Shown: positions 34,836-48,537, numbered from the stretch's first letter. The stretch is DNA of 64,000 nucleotides from Ephydatia muelleri (GCA_013339895.1 JABACO010000019.1:5470484-5534483); one strand, 5' to 3'. A program made the numbers and translations. Notes: generated by a model from the sequence alone, not told the origin.

Positions 34836-35753
34836 GGGGAGCAGTGGGTTAATTGAGCAACTAGGTAAGTTGAGCCACCCCCTTTTTTAGCTGTACGAAG
34901 AAACATAATTGAAATATGTTATCATAAATTGACATTAAGTGTAATGACTGGCTTTTTGTCCTACATAAGGATTTAGTTTTAGTATTCATTAGAATGTAGT
35001 ATTCAAAAATTAGAAATTTAACAATCAGAGTAAAAATTTTTATGGTTTGTGCCTCATAATTTCTACATAATGATAATATTCCTGTTTCAGTCTTTGGTGT
35101 TTGAAAGTACAAGTATGCATATATATTTATGTTTAAAATACACTATACTTTGCTTTCATTTTATAACTTTGCTCTTTGCTGGAAAGGTTAGTAGTGTGGT
35201 TAGTTGAGCCATTTGCAAAGGGTCCATATGCTTGGAATCGTATGGCGATTTATTGATATGAGTAACAGAAATAGTGAGCTATGCTTATTTGACTATGCAG
35301 CAATCTCAGAGGCATTCTGTTATTATTTATAAAATGGAGAATGACTTTGTGAATCATGTTAAATCACTTGCAAATCAATATTGGGTTGGAAAAGTGTCAT
35401 ACATTAATGTATGAATTTACTTTGATCAATTATTTGACGATGCTTGGTAATTCTACAAGAGACAGGAAGGCCTTGGCCTACTCATGCTGACATATGCAAA
35501 TAACTTTAGCTTAAGAAAAGCATATGGCTCAACTGACCCATGTAACTGGCTCAACTGACCCACTTGGCTGGGTTAGTTGTGCCATTTGACACCTGTTAAC
35601 AATGTCCTTTTCTCACATACTTCCCCAGTCTCTATAATTCCTATGACATGTACCCAAGTGGTGCCCCTTTATATCAGACTATTAACCTATCAGATTATTA
35701 ACCTCTGCTTAATACCAAGCCCTAAAAATTGGCTCAACTAACCCCCTCCTCCC
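34836..35753. mobile_element. Non-autonomous TA-flanked DNA element in MULE2 intron 1
   Basis: The left end reads TA then GGGGAGCAGTGGGTTAATTG; the right end, reversed, reads TA then GGGGAGGAGGGGGTTAGTTG. Motif GTTAGTTGAGCC or its reverse GGCTCAACTAACC recurs inside (35199, 35527, 35551, 35570, 35731), as subterminal repeats. A TA duplication suggests the Tc1/mariner/pogo group. No transposase frame. Confidence 0.65.
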
Positions 35754-36269
35754 CTAAAGAACTATATACATTGTAGTTACATGAATAAACGATCTATATA
35801 AAATTGCATTACGATCGTATAGCTTTGCGATGCCGATTGCTATAGTGTCTACATACCTGAACTTCCTCTTGTTATTTTCCCACAAAGATTTGTCTGGTCC
35901 CAAATCAAATACGAATACTTGACCTTCCGTGGGCAGTGCTGGGGGAACACTGGAAATTTTGCCATTAAACCCGTCTGACGATGCGTTTAGGAAATAATCC
36001 CAGACACGCTCTGCATCAAGGCTGTTCATTTCCGTAGCTGTCACAGGGATTGCTTGTGGCCCCAACAATCCTGTATCTTGATGAGGCGAATCCATCATCA
36101 TAATGTGGCGCGAATGATAAAAACGTGGCAACTTAACACCTATCCAGAAAGAGCTCACCTGCATGCGTGCGCAGGAATTACGAACGCAGTTGCTGAAGCA
36201 CATTGCTTAATAGTTTTGATGTCGTTCGTGGGCGGGGCTCAGCAAATGTGGATGTTTATACTTCTAGCC

Positions 36270-37025
36270 ATCAATTCCTACTCCTATACTCCTACTTTTA
36301 GACACCGACTCCTACTCCTGCTCCTACTCCTACTCCTACTTTTAGACATCAACTCCTACTCCTACTCCTACTTTTAGACCTCGACTCCTACTCCTGCTCC
36401 TACTCCTACTTTTAGACATCAACTCCTACTCCTACTCCTACTCCTACTTTTAGACATCAACTCCTACTCCTACTCCTACTTTTAGACATCAACTCCTACT
36501 CCTACTCCTACTTTAGACCTCGACTCCTACTCCTGCTCCTACTCCTACTTTTAGACATCAACTCCTACTCCTACTCCTACTCCTACTTTTAGACATCAAC
36601 TCCTACTCCTACTCCTACTTTTAGACATCAACTCCTACTCCTACTCCTACTTTTAGACATCAACTCCTACTCCTACTCCTACTTTTAGACATCAACTCCT
36701 ATACTCCTACTTTTAGACATCAACTCCTACTCCTACTCCTACTTTTAGACATCAACTCCTACTCCTACTCCTACTCCTACTTTTAGACATCAACTCCTAC
36801 TCCTACTCCTACTTTTAGACATCAACTCCTACTCCTACTCCTACTTTTAGACATCAACTCCTACTCCTACTCCTACTTTTAGACATCAACTCCTACTCCT
36901 ACTCCTACTTTTAGACATCAACTCCTACTCCTACTCCTACTTTTAGACATCAACTCCTATACTCCTACTTTTAGACATCAACTCCTACTCCTGCTCCTAC
37001 TCCTACTCCTACTCCTACTTTTAGC
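36270..37025 (-). repeat. Right terminal minisatellite of MULE2
   Basis: Reverse-complement array of the left one: units of CTCCTACTCCTACTTTTAGA followed by CATCAA, with two to five CTCCTA blocks each and occasional CTCCTG or CCTCGA variants. About 25 units, nearly twice the left array. It ends in CTTTTAGCTACACCC at the element border. Confidence 0.95.
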
Positions 37026-37042
37026 TACACCCATATAGTGCC

Positions 37043-37933
37043 CAAAGTAGAGACTTACTCACTGTACAAATAAATTGTTGCATGCATGTATGGGTGAATG
37101 GTTACCTTGTCAGAATAGGCTATGGGGTCGTGATGTTGCACTCTGTATACCAGGTATATACAACCGGAGCTCGTATGTATACGTCTCTTGACCTGTATAT
37201 GAACAGTACAGAATCACGGTAGTTTTCGAAAACCCTTCCTGAAACGCGGGACATGTGTGTGCGCTATCATGACTAATTTAACAACTGAAGGAATTACATT
37301 TCATGATGAGTAAATACGTAGGAATTGTCAAGCCAAGTCATTACGGTTTTTCCTTATGTTTCCAATTGCAATGAAGTATATAAATTTCGCGTAGTGTAAT
37401 CCGCTTTCTCTCTTCAGGATACCACCGCCACATGATTATCACGTGTTCCAATTTATTCGAAAATAAGGTCTATGGGGCGACGGCAGAGAAGCATTGCTAC
37501 GTTGACACGAGTGACAGTACAAGCATCTCGTACTCACATGCAAATTTGGTAAATCCTTGATGGCAAAAGACGATTTTATTATATGTAAATTGAATTAGCG
37601 ACATGGCGCTCCACTTGCATGTTGCAATGCCATTCGGATTCTGAAGTTATGTTCCACGCAGTGCATGGCTACCAATTTCTGTACTCAAAATATTTATAAA
37701 AGTGTGATTTTAATTGTGTACAAAACACCGAAACAATTAAGAACAAAGATTGCAGCATATTAGTATGTAAAAATAGCACAAATCACTGAACTACTAAAAA
37801 AAGGTTGCAATTGCAGCATCACAAATCACTGAAGCCACTTATGTAGAAATAACTGAAACGACCAAAAAAAAAGATTGCAGCATGTTAGTATGCAAACATA
37901 GCACAAATCACTGCATAAATTGATTCAAATTGC
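37043..37933. other. Unique flanking DNA between MULE2 and the NIDO/EGF gene
   Basis: No gene recognised. Near 37740-37910 a short segment (AAGATTGCAGCATRTTAGTATG then AGCACAAATCACTG) is repeated two to three times, probably an old local duplication in the 3' flank of the minus-strand gene. Confidence 0.4.
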
Positions 37934-40900
37934 TTAGTAAAGAGTATCTGAAATCGTTACATAAGGGCTGTCTGCAGGACGATAGGTTGCAACGTTGACA
38001 AGCTCGAAATTTCCCTGGGTTATGTAGACACCAGGTCGGTTTCCTGAAGTCACATTACTGGGAGAAGATGCAAAACACTAAACATAATATGTGCAAATTG
38101 TGTGATTGTCTAAGTAAAACAAACTTTTAATTGATGCCTGCACTATATATACCTTGGGGAGTCGTTTGTAACTCTTGGCTTTTTTGTCAGCAATTTATAA
38201 CCAATGAGGATTATGATAAAGGAGCAAATGGTTATGCCACAAACAACAGCACCAGCTACGCCAATTGCTATGGCTGTGGAGGTTGAGCTGGTTACAGCGC
38301 CAGGGAGAATATCTGTGGAATGTAAAATACGTATTAGATACATATGAAGGTAGTTAATAATAATAACTAAACATTTTGGCAGTTCAAAGTAGCACCACTT
38401 GCATGCATAATAAATAGAGGATGCAACCTAATAATAATGGGGCACATTACAATTGGATTAATTTGGCAAGCTAAAGAAAACATTTACGCAGCCAAGGTCC
38501 TGCTTTAAAAAAGTACTAATTTCACGAAGAAAAAAAAAAGAAAAAAAAAAGGGAAGCACAAATCTAAGAAAATGTCAATTGTATGATATATTATGTGTAT
38601 GCCCTCAGCTCATAGTCTGTTGATTGAGGCAAAATACAATGGCATGTCCATTTGACACTTATGATGGACACCAGTATGATCTTTATTCACATTTCTCAAA
38701 GACAACACTGTCTCTTGAAAATGTGTACATGAATGTCATGTGGACAATTCATGGACAGTCTAAAATCCTTTCACATAGGTTTTATGAGCAAATCAAATTG
38801 ATTACTATATAGGGCATTCGCAGACATTGTTTGTGCCATTAACAATTGCATTCAATTGAAAGTTACTTATTATGTATTTTTTGTTGTTTGCATTTTCATG
38901 TTCTATAACATCAAGGTATATTGGTACTTTCTCCAATTGTTTAACAAATTAAATGTTGTGTGATTCACTATGAAATTGAAAGGCTCAGAACTTCAAAAAC
39001 ATTATATAGCATTTATTTGTATCTTCACTGCACGTCCTGCCATCAGAAAGAAGTACATATCCAGAATAGCAGTCACATAGATAGCTTTCATCTGTATTAG
39101 AGCATATTTGACCACACTCATTTGTGCCTGTGACACATTCCTTAATATCTGGGGGTGACAAAAGCATACAAAAGGATATGCATGATTAAAGCTACATACT
39201 ACTAAAGCCTACACAAGCATACACATTCAGGAGACCAGAATAGTTACACGTCAAAATAAGCTCCCTCAGTGATGTATAGACCAGATCCTAATAGTTTTGA
39301 TTTCATATGCATTGCATGAGATATTAATGAATGCGTGCATATTCAAATCCTGGATTATGCATGTCCCAAGTAATGCTGTCACAAGATTTCATTATTAGAT
39401 GCTCGGTATCCACATTAGCCACTATCACATGGCTTCTACACATATTGGTGCATATCCGAGAGCATATGTAGATGCTGAAAGCACTTTATTCTGTATCCAT
39501 GCTGTTGGAAGTTGTGCATGCAACATGCATGTAATAGTTATACTAAATCCTCAGATTATTAGTTCAAAAGATTAGATTCTATCTAGGGAGTTTGTGGAGC
39601 CACATAGAATGCTATCACCCTCTGAAGTAGATGAACAAGTATTGAACTCATTTTTTTCTTTTGTTACATCTGCTGCCATTTAAAGAGGAACTCTGTCTTA
39701 GACAAGTCTGTTCATTAGTTATGGATGAAATGTTTTTGTTTCTATTAGTATGGTGTCTCATGGATTGGTACAATTAGTTATGTTGATGTCTACTTACCCA
39801 CACAAGATCTGCTATCGAAAGAGATTTGATATCCGGAGTAGCAACTGCACACATAGCTTCCATAGGTATTAGTACACATCTGAGAGCATCCACTAATACC
39901 TAGAGCACATTCATTGATATCTGTGTAGTGGGAGGTTGTGCACACAAAAGTAAAGGAACAGTTTTATCAATAATGCTAAACTAGCTGGAGCTATGTTTAG
40001 AATAGGTAATTAGGATGAGGCCCTTAAAGTTTAGGGTGACGACAAATGCAACTCAGCAAAGCCAAATCAGATGTCAAATTCCACTGTCTCGTCCAAAATG
40101 GGTTAAAAAATGAAACACGTACTTTGGTGCCATACAAAAGTGTCATAACTTGTAAGGTCAGTCCCAAGCACTGACTGCATGCCTTCTTACCCACACAAGT
40201 TCTGCTATCGAAAGAGATTTGATATCCAGCGTAGCAACTGCACATATAGCTTCCATAGGTATTGTTACATATCTGAGAGCATCCACTAATACCCAGAGCA
40301 CATTCATTGCGGTCTGTGTTGTGAGAAAAGTTGTGCATACACATAAAACTAAAATTATGCTTGTAAGGTTATAGTGCTATGCGCTGACTGCATGCGTTCT
40401 TACCCACACAAGATCTGTTATTGGAAGAGATTTGATATCTGGAGTAGCAACTGCAAACATAGCTTCCATAGGTATTGTTACATATCTGAGAGCATCCACT
40501 AATACCCAGAGCACACGCGTCTACATCTGCATGTTTACATGTTGAAAAGTCAAAATATATTGCTACTCAGTAATGGCTTATTTACTGATCTATATGTGTC
40601 TTTTTCTGATTACCATTGAATTAAAGGTATTTGTGTTTGTGCAATTTGTTTTTACAACTTATAATAACAAAGGAAACATGCTTCCAATGACGCAGAGCTA
40701 GGTTGGGCATGCATACCATTGGCTGTTGAAACCTATGGATGCTGGGGAGCTAAAGCCAGAGTACATCTCTCTCGTCTTGCCTCATGCCTAGCTGCCAGAC
40801 ATAACAACACAAAATCACAGGCCACCTTCATGCTCTACAGTGCGCCGAGAGCCACGTAACGTTTTTGTTAGGTAAACCTAGCATCATATATTAGGTATAC

Positions 40901-43885
40901 CTAAAAGTGGTCCAGAGCTTGTGTAGATTATGGAAGTGTTAATCACTGCCAATTATTAAAAGATGTACATGTAAGTTCAAAGCAGTTACATAAAGGTTCA
41001 AGCAGTTACGTAAGTTCAAAGTTGATTCAGCTGAGATCACTTAAACTGACATTTGATGTAAAGACCAAGTAGTGGTCCACAGTCTTGGATAATGACGAAA
41101 ACAGAGCAATGGCCGCAGGGCCAGCAACAACACTGGCATCAATGAATCATGTATGAAACAATAGAGATGCACAATCAGCATCCTCTGCAATTGCTGAAAC
41201 TAACTGTTGCAACACTAGTTAGACAAAAAAGAAGTGGACCTACAGAATCACCTTGCTTAACACCTGTTTCTGAGGAAATACATAATAATCATAATTATTA
41301 ATATTTAATTATGTTTACCTCTATATGTACATATTGTACATATAGCTCACATGCTGTTTTTTTTTTTTTTTTTGTCTCATATTACCGGATTTATAATTTG
41401 GAAATATGTGCCAACCTATTAACTATTAAGTAACCATACATGTAGTCATAGTGACATAGAGGGAACAACTAGGCAAAATATTGCATACCAAAAGTGCAGG
41501 CATAAATCTGAAGTTAGACCTTATTTCATACCTTTGATTGTAGTTGCAAGAACAAAGATAATAAATTACAGCCACAAATCTAAACACTTACTTAAATTGC
41601 TGCACATTGCTGAGCCATTATTTCCTTTGTAAATTACTTTCCTCCACGTTGTATCGCTATTCAAGTCCACTGTGCATCCAGCTCTGTAGCCGCCAGCATT
41701 TTGGTCTAAATGCCAGCAGAGGCGACTGCCACAGTCATTGATGTACTGACCATAGTCGCAGGTATTCAAATTTATACTAGAAGAATTGGTGAAGCCAAAA
41801 CTGTAAAATGGATAGCGATACCAGTAGGCATCTCCAATGTCATAATATGCTGTAGCTGTGGAGTATCTTGCTGTGAAAACATACGGTGAGCCAAATGCTC
41901 CGATGGCAAACACAGTTGATGAAGTGGAGCTTTTAGCACCAACAAAGACAATTTGAGTTTCATTGCAGGCGTCCAAACTATATGTAGTTGTGGTGGATGA
42001 GTATGGCTGGTCATAGCATTTTACAAATCCACTCCGAGCTAGTGTTCCCTCATCATAGTTGTACAAGACTCCACAAAATGGAACAGCTGCATATAAAAAT
42101 AGAAACAGAAACTTTGCATGTTGTTTTGAACTTCATGGCTTAAAAATTAATACTAAGAACTGCTGCTCATGGATATGATTCTAAAAAGGCACAAGACAAT
42201 TGCATATGGAACGTTCTATGAGATTTTGATCATTGTAGATTTATGTTTGTAACATAAACTCAAATTGCTATATCTTCTGAACGGTTAACGCTATCGACCT
42301 AATTTCAGCTATATCAGATTTCAATGTAAAAATGTATTTTGGTACCTTGCACAAGCACAGTGTCAACGTTACGAGGTCCGATACTCCATGAGGTTCAAAA
42401 CCGCCACATCTTCAGGTAGGAGCGTTCAAATCGTTTCATACTGTCTCTATTGAACTTTGTTCTGTTGGTTAATTTTTACTTATCGGGGTCCGTTACGGAG
42501 ATGCAGATGTGCAACGTTTATCCACATTTCCCGCTTGATACGCGCCATTGTTGTCCCAAACGAGGACAATATTGGCGCGTATCAGTATCGAGCAGGAAAT
42601 GTGGATAAACTTTACACACCTGTATCTCCGTAACGAAACATTAATGAACAGAACAACCAAGTTTGAAGCGATTTGAACGCCCTACCTGAAGATGTGGTTG
42701 TTTTGAACCTCATGGGGTATCGGACCTCGTAACGTCGGCACTGTGCTTGTGCAAGACACAAAGATTCATTTTTACATAGAAACATGATATAGAACAAAAC
42801 GCTGAATAGGAATTGGATAGCGTTAACCGTTCAGAAGTTCCCTATTGCTATTATTTTAAGTGACATGTGTGCATGCATGAATGCATGAAGTATCTTCTAT
42901 GAAAAGCTACGTCCAAAGCCACCTGTCACTGCATATTTGGTCATTTGCAGCATTAAAAAAATTGCAGTCTGTAATAACATTTTTATATGATTACTTTGCA
43001 TTTCTCAAACAATGCCACCATTATAACGTTTTATACATAACACCATGTAATCATTGTTAAATCAGTGGTGCATGTCTAATATGGTAGCCAAGACAACATC
43101 ACACAATGCAATGGCATTCTTATGCATGGGGAAGGACATGCATTATCAATTGTCTTCACTTAACTCTCGAAAATGTGATATAGAAGGTAAGATTGTCTTC
43201 CAGGTTGACTATTTGAACACGCTTCCCATCCTTACCTTACTTCTTTATCCTATAAATTGCTACAACAGAATCCCAAAAATAATTTCAGCTTTAAATTTTA
43301 ATAGCAATGACTATTACAATAGATACAACACAATTAGTGCCAAAAATCAACATTTAATAAGCAGCCACATATTTGACAATGCACATGGATTTGTTTGCCG
43401 GTGTTGCACCTCATTGAAATGTCATGCTTGTTGTTCATGGAAAATACCTGTAGTATTAAAAGTGCTTGTTCTTGATAGGGAATTAATGTTTACTTGAATG
43501 GCAAATTGTGTTAGTAACTCAATTGAATTTTTTCTTTGTGTGATGTACATGTACTTAATAAATTACGAGTTTAAAATGCACATGGTTACATTTTAAAATA
43601 CAAGCAATTGAAGATACGTAGGGTAGGGTGGGGTTGGGTCCTAGGCAAAATGGAAATGGAAATGGAAACTATATGGCTGGTGATATGTCTGTCATTGGGC
43701 TCAGGCGCTCATAAAACTGTTGCACATTCCATACACGTCTATTGTTTGTCTTCAAAACCAATTGAAATTTATGTCAGCACTATACTATAATTAATTCTAA
43801 TAATATAATACTTGCTTATGGCAGTGCGCCAATGGGTAATTTTTTCAAGCTTTCAGATTTTGTATACCATCCCCCTCCCCTCTCG

Positions 43886-43916
<31 letters not shown>

Positions 43917-46640
43917 ATCTTTTCCAGTGCCTATGCACAGGGACTACAAGTGTCACAAAGCCAAAAAGCTAAACAGCTATTTTTTGGACCAACCTTTGTA
44001 CTACATATATACTGAACATTAGTAATGTGACATTATTTGTACTTCTGTGTTTCTGGATGTGCATGTAGCCTTGTACAGCAACAGCACAAATGTGGGGCTT
44101 TGAGGTCATACATGTATGTACATGCTTCAATAATAGCCTGGTGAATATGCCCACCACTTCAATATCATTACATAAATCGACTGTAACTGGCTATATGGTA
44201 GAATGATGTAGTTTTTGTGCTGAACCTGTTGAAACTATGGATGGATGTATGAGAAGTCTTTATACTATTGATTATGGGTATGGATGATTGGGAGATATTC
44301 AGACAATTTCGATACAGTTTTTGTAAAGAGATGGAAGAGGGTTGGTGGGTGTGGGAATGGAGGAAGTACAATGTGGGGTACCAGCTACATATGAAACCAT
44401 TCAATAATGTACCTTGATTTATTGAAAACACCCATTGACCACGTACTCCAACATTGCTGTTGCTAGTGATGTTGAGGATGTAAGGTGTTCTTGATCCAGG
44501 AACATTCACATAGTTCAAGTTGTTTCCAGCATTGAACCCAACCTGTGCTCCAGATGATGGCCACTGTATCAAACCATCTGCGTACTGAAGTAATGCATAT
44601 GATCTTGCATTGCTTGTCGCAAGGATAGCTTGAAAAGTGTTGGTCTGTGAATGACAAATACAGAGTATCAGTCGTAGTCTAGATAAAGATATATTTTCAA
44701 TAAGTGAATGAGTAGCACAACTTCTGTCCCATTTACATATCTGCAATGGAATCACATGTAATACAGCAAGTGACATATCTCTATCACACTGGCCTTCCAG
44801 ACATATTTTTAACCATTAAAGAATGTGAAAGAAATATTTTCCAACATTATAAATCTGAGAGTCATAGGTAATATGGTGTTATTATTTTCATGCTGGTATG
44901 AGAAGTAATAAGTAATTGAGAAAGTGCGTTTGAAACATCTGCAGACTTAAAAAAAACGAGGGATAGGTCTTGCATGGCTGACTTTTTAATATATATCAAA
45001 TTTATTTGAACAAGTAAATAAAAACATTCTCTACGAGAAAGTTGGTGGGATATAGGATTTGAAGGCAATTGGTGGTGTAAAAAGCAAGGAAACAAGGTCT
45101 TATCAGAAGGGAAAATGTAATAGTCCTATATTTAGCACATTTCTAGGGCGTATGTTGTTTGTGTGCTAAATATAGGACTATTACATTTTCCCTTCTGATA
45201 AGACCTTGTTTCCTTGCTTTTTACACCACCAATTGCCTTCAAATCCTATATCCCACCAACTTTCTCGTAGAGAATGTTTTTATTTACTTGTTTTCTTAAT
45301 TTTTTTTTCACACCCAATGTCTAATTATACAAGACATAGGCTGATAGTCGATTGTGTATCAGAGTATAACATCAATTATTTATATAAAAGCGAGTCCTCC
45401 ATCCGATTCTGAAGCTAGTGGTGAAATTTTGATCGCTTAAAAGTGTTCCTGTCCCGAGTTATGCGTTGCCAAGAAGGAGGAGGAGGAGGAGGAGAAGAAG
45501 ACGACCCGCCCCTTGTTCCGAGACTGGGTACGAGAACGGGCAGTACACTCTTGTTCTCTACAACCACGCGGTTCTGCGACATGAAACAAAAACGAAACTA
45601 CTCATTTTTGACTTCTAGATCGATTGCTAAAACAAGCTACACGATCCGATCGTCGGGAGTGTTGTTACAGACGGGTCGCGTTTTTTTAATGACATTCATA
45701 GTCGGGGTCAAATCCTATATGGAAGTTTCCGATAAAAAACATGCATGATCATGCAAAGTACTACCTTATCAGTCCCATAGCTGTAGTATCCAACATGATC
45801 CCAAGTTGCAATGAACAGCCATTGAAGACTAACACTGGTCCCAGTCAGAGAGTGTATGTCATTTGCTGCCTTTGCCAGAAGTGTAGCATTTCTTGTTGTT
45901 CTGTACCACACACTGCCAGTACCTCTGGTGTCAACATCAGCTTGATAAATAGCCACCACTGGGTAGGTTGTGATAGGAAATGGTGTTGGTCCAATCCCTG
46001 TCCATGCCAAACCAAAAGATAAGTCACCATTGTTGTTCACCTGTAAGGTAATTTAAGATGACATGGAATTCAGCGGATGGTGCCAAACATCTACTGATAG
46101 TTAGGGGTATTGTAGCAACAGGACTCTCGAGATAATGAGCAATTTGATACATTTAAACTTAGTATGCTGAAATAAATCACACAAAACCAAAACCAGCAAG
46201 TGGTGGAACATGAATATCGGGTTAGGATTTGAACCGATATTAATTATCAATATCCCTTCACTACTGCTTGCCAAACCTGACATCATGATAGATATGCTGT
46301 ACAATGACCAAATTCTACAGAAGATTCATGACATAGGAGGTGTTGAATGAAATGCATAACAATTGCTCTTATCACTAGTTTAGATCCAATGAGCCTAGTG
46401 TAAATTAGAATTTGGCTTTGAACGTACAGCTAGTGAAAGTCAACTTACATAAATAGTAGAATAGTTAATTCCATAGAACAGAAATGGAGTTGGCAATGTT
46501 ATGGCAGGTGATGATCCATCATCAGTTTGAGGTAGCAGAGTGTCATTAGCAGCATATCCGTAGGAATAAAATGAACTCAAAGGAATTGTGGTTCCTGATG
46601 GAAATCTCAGTAGCAGCATCAGTGCTATCAACTCCTTCAT
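37934..46640 (-). CDS. NIDO/EGF transmembrane receptor-like protein, multi-exon
   Basis: Start ATG at 46640 gives a signal peptide ([17 protein letters not shown]). The NIDO (nidogen-like) domain spans three exons: to about 46440 ([15 protein letters not shown]); 46020-45770 ([39 protein letters not shown]); 44640-44413 ([38 protein letters not shown]). Exon 42090-41590 encodes a Cys-containing extracellular domain, unassigned ([37 protein letters not shown]). Four Ca-binding-type EGF exons follow at 40527-40404, 40316-40192, 39924-39801 and 39149-39029 (e.g. [20 protein letters not shown]). A transmembrane segment at 38300-38190 ([20 protein letters not shown]) precedes a short cytoplasmic tail whose last exon (about 38060-37934) has GVYITQG, SPYVTI and a C-terminal LY. 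SPYVTI fits the ITIM pattern S-x-Y-x-x-I. Likely a cell-surface adhesion or recognition receptor; related to SNED1-like proteins by domain content only. Confidence 0.85.
42207..42846. mobile_element. Foldback MITE family A, copy in a NIDO/EGF gene intron
   Basis: Two long imperfect inverted arms meet around TTGTCCCAAACGAGGAC near 42560. Ordered landmarks in the left arm: TGGAACGTTCTATG, TAACGCTATCGACC, GGTCCGATACTCC, CACATCTTCAGGTAGG, CCGTTACGGAGATGC, GATACGCGCCATTG; the right arm has them reversed. Homologous to 52527-53303. No coding capacity. Confidence 0.85.
43886..43916. repeat. 31-bp poly(C) run
   Basis: An uninterrupted C run in the intron between the NIDO and Cys-containing exons. 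The flanking 42850-44160 stretch shows no recognised gene, although a plus-strand frame (43054-43497) contains [15 protein letters not shown] and is otherwise unknown. Confidence 0.9.
45009..45292. mobile_element. Foldback MITE family B, copy 1
   Basis: Near-perfect inverted arms of about 125 bp beginning AACAAGTAAAT and including CATTCTCTACGAGAAAGTTG and AATAGTCCTATATTTAGCAC, around a spacer of about 20-30 bp. It sits in the intron between NIDO exons. Same family as 59141-59392. Because the arms are so alike, both strands show the same 29-residue frame, an artefact. Confidence 0.9.
46150..46290 (-). repeat. Possible tRNA-derived SINE
   Basis: On the minus strand TGGCAAGCAGTAGTG resembles a Pol III A box and GGTTCAAATCC is a good B box about 38 nt downstream. 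GATATT...CCCGATATTC blocks surround the B box. No acceptor-stem pairing, so it is not a tRNA gene. Only one copy in the window. Confidence 0.35.
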
Positions 46641-46749
46641 GGTCAGCTTTGTTGTGTATACCTGGATAGAAATGCTGGATGTTATCATATAATACATGAG
46701 GCCCGACGAGAACATAATCGCATTCCTGTCCCCAAGATAAGTTTATCAA

Positions 46750-47169
46750 GAGCCTGGTACCTAGTAGCTATTCTTATCCACTGCATCCTAGAAGTTTAGG
46801 ATCTGTCAATATCTGGAAAGGTGTCTTCTCCAAATGATATTCATTATATAGACGTACAGGTGAATAACAACATCATCTACTATATAGGTTGTTATCAAAG
46901 CCTGCAGTTCAGTATGGTCTTCCTGCGATCTAGTGATTAATAAAGCCAGTGCTCTAAAAAAACAGTTACCATCACCTCATTATGAGATGGACACAAATCT
47001 TGGTATTGGCTTGATAATCAGCCTTCCACCAAAAGGTTGGGCTATACTTACTATATGGGGGAAGTATATGGGGGAAGAGGGGCAACACCTCACGTGGACA
47101 AATCACATGGACTTTTCGTTGCTCACGCGGACAAACCACACAACTGCATGGCCGTAGTCAATTACAAAT

Positions 47170-47201
<32 letters not shown>

Positions 47202-48537
47202 GCTAATTAATATTCATGATCATGATAAAACGATGCATAGGTAAGTATGACACTAAAATGTACATTCTGTGCAGTATGAAATGTTCCAACTACAGTGTGG
47301 CGGCTTGAATTATGGCTTACGAAGTCATTTCCCACGACTTGAAGGTCTAACATATCTATCATCTTTATGCACATGTAAAATCATGCACCAGTTTAACAGT
47401 CTTCAATCGTCTAAGGGCACTAAATGTTTGTTCACTAACTGCATTTGTTGCTGGCATTACAAGAATAAATTTTGCAAGCTTCAATACCTCTGTGTATAGC
47501 TGACGTTGAGCTGAATTGAGTTGTTGCAGAAATTGAATTATACATTACCACCAGTCTGACTATGAACTTCAAAGGGAAGATTGCAGTGCAAAATGGACAT
47601 CGATCGACGGTTGACCACACTTTCTCGTTCTAAATATATGGGCGGCTTGCAATATCGGAAAGTGTTTTTAATATGTCCGTTTGTTGTACCGCTATCGCGT
47701 AATTTATTAGAACATCAACGTGTAAGTCTGTATCCTTTTTAAAATAATATAATGCTGGCCCAAACTTTTGGGGGGGGGGCTTAAGCCCCCCCCCCCCCCC
47801 CCCCCCCCCCCCCTTACTACGGCCTTAAACTACATGTCAGTCTTTCGTCGCTGACGCGGACAAACCATACACATTATACCTTTCGTCGTCCATCATTTTG
47901 ACAATTCTGTGTGCGCAACCTCGTGGCTAAATTCTAGCGCATGTAAAATACTGGGAGGCGGGGGTCACTCTATGCATCCTAGGATACAGTGACCGGGGGT
48001 CACCCTGGGTTATCCCGATAAACTTTTTTAACACCGGGTCCAGTTCCCCTTTTTTGGTCGAAGCCAACCTTTTGAAAAAGTAGTCGGAAAATGCTAAATT
48101 TGCATTGCAAAGCACATCTCTGTATAGATCAACTCTCCACACGTTGTTTTGTGCTATGTTCAGCGTTGAATATAGTATGGTCCTCATCAAAGCGAGGTGG
48201 TTCCGTTTATCGCGCGTGCGGTACTTTTTTCTATGTCGTTTTAGTTGAATCCAAAAATGTTCTTACGCTTTTATTTATGCACAGTATGTTTTTAAAGCTC
48301 AAGGATTAGCTTAGATTTGGCTCAAAAGACGTCCAAACTTCTGCTCAGCGGGTACCCAGGCAGGCTAATAGCACAGGTACCCAGACCGCTAGTTAAATTT
48401 CAGAATGTACTCTGGGAACGAGGTTACTGAGAACATTCTTGGTCCCCAGACTTAGCGGAATGTCGCAACCGATAGCTCTGAGTTATGCAGCGAAGCATAA
48501 GAAGCCAGTATGTGACAAGGGGATGACTATTCTAGAT
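46750..48537. other. Upstream region of the NIDO/EGF gene with long homopolymers
   Basis: No gene recognised. G run 47173-47202 (30 bp) and C run 47786-47813 (28 bp). Part of the upstream regulatory region of the minus-strand gene probably lies at 46640-47000, but no TATA box is evident. Confidence 0.4.

Larger units (their letters stand above)
31460..36203 (-). pseudogene. MULE2 transposase: DDE + SWIM + first half of PHD, broken by a stop, a frameshift and CACTA-1
   Basis: Exon 1 starts MMMDSPHQDTGLLG (ATG about 36101) and ends near 35859 at AG/GTATGT. Exon 2 (about 34754-34501) holds CDQYRWVSKGVYVV. The core (about 34060-32861) holds VLHYDTVFNMGDYYMSTL (Asp 1), LITDREF (Asp 2), LYCWNHIQND (CxxH) and ITNNPSESMNAVL (Glu): a full DD-CxxH-E Mutator set. 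Then the SWIM finger CSCSSTRTCFHITACRLMVG (about 32840-32780), exons near 32534-32070, 32003-31886 and 31820-31600, and LLCVCQTPW, the first PHD cysteines, near 31490. Defects: an in-frame TGA at 33722-33724 between Asp 1 and Asp 2, and a frameshift between DGSLH and KLFPKETC near 32865. The element cannot make its own active enzyme. Confidence 0.85.

Noticed and set aside
44862..45412. Two identical small protein frames, on opposite strands
   Set aside because: They are the two arms of MITE B read in mirror image.
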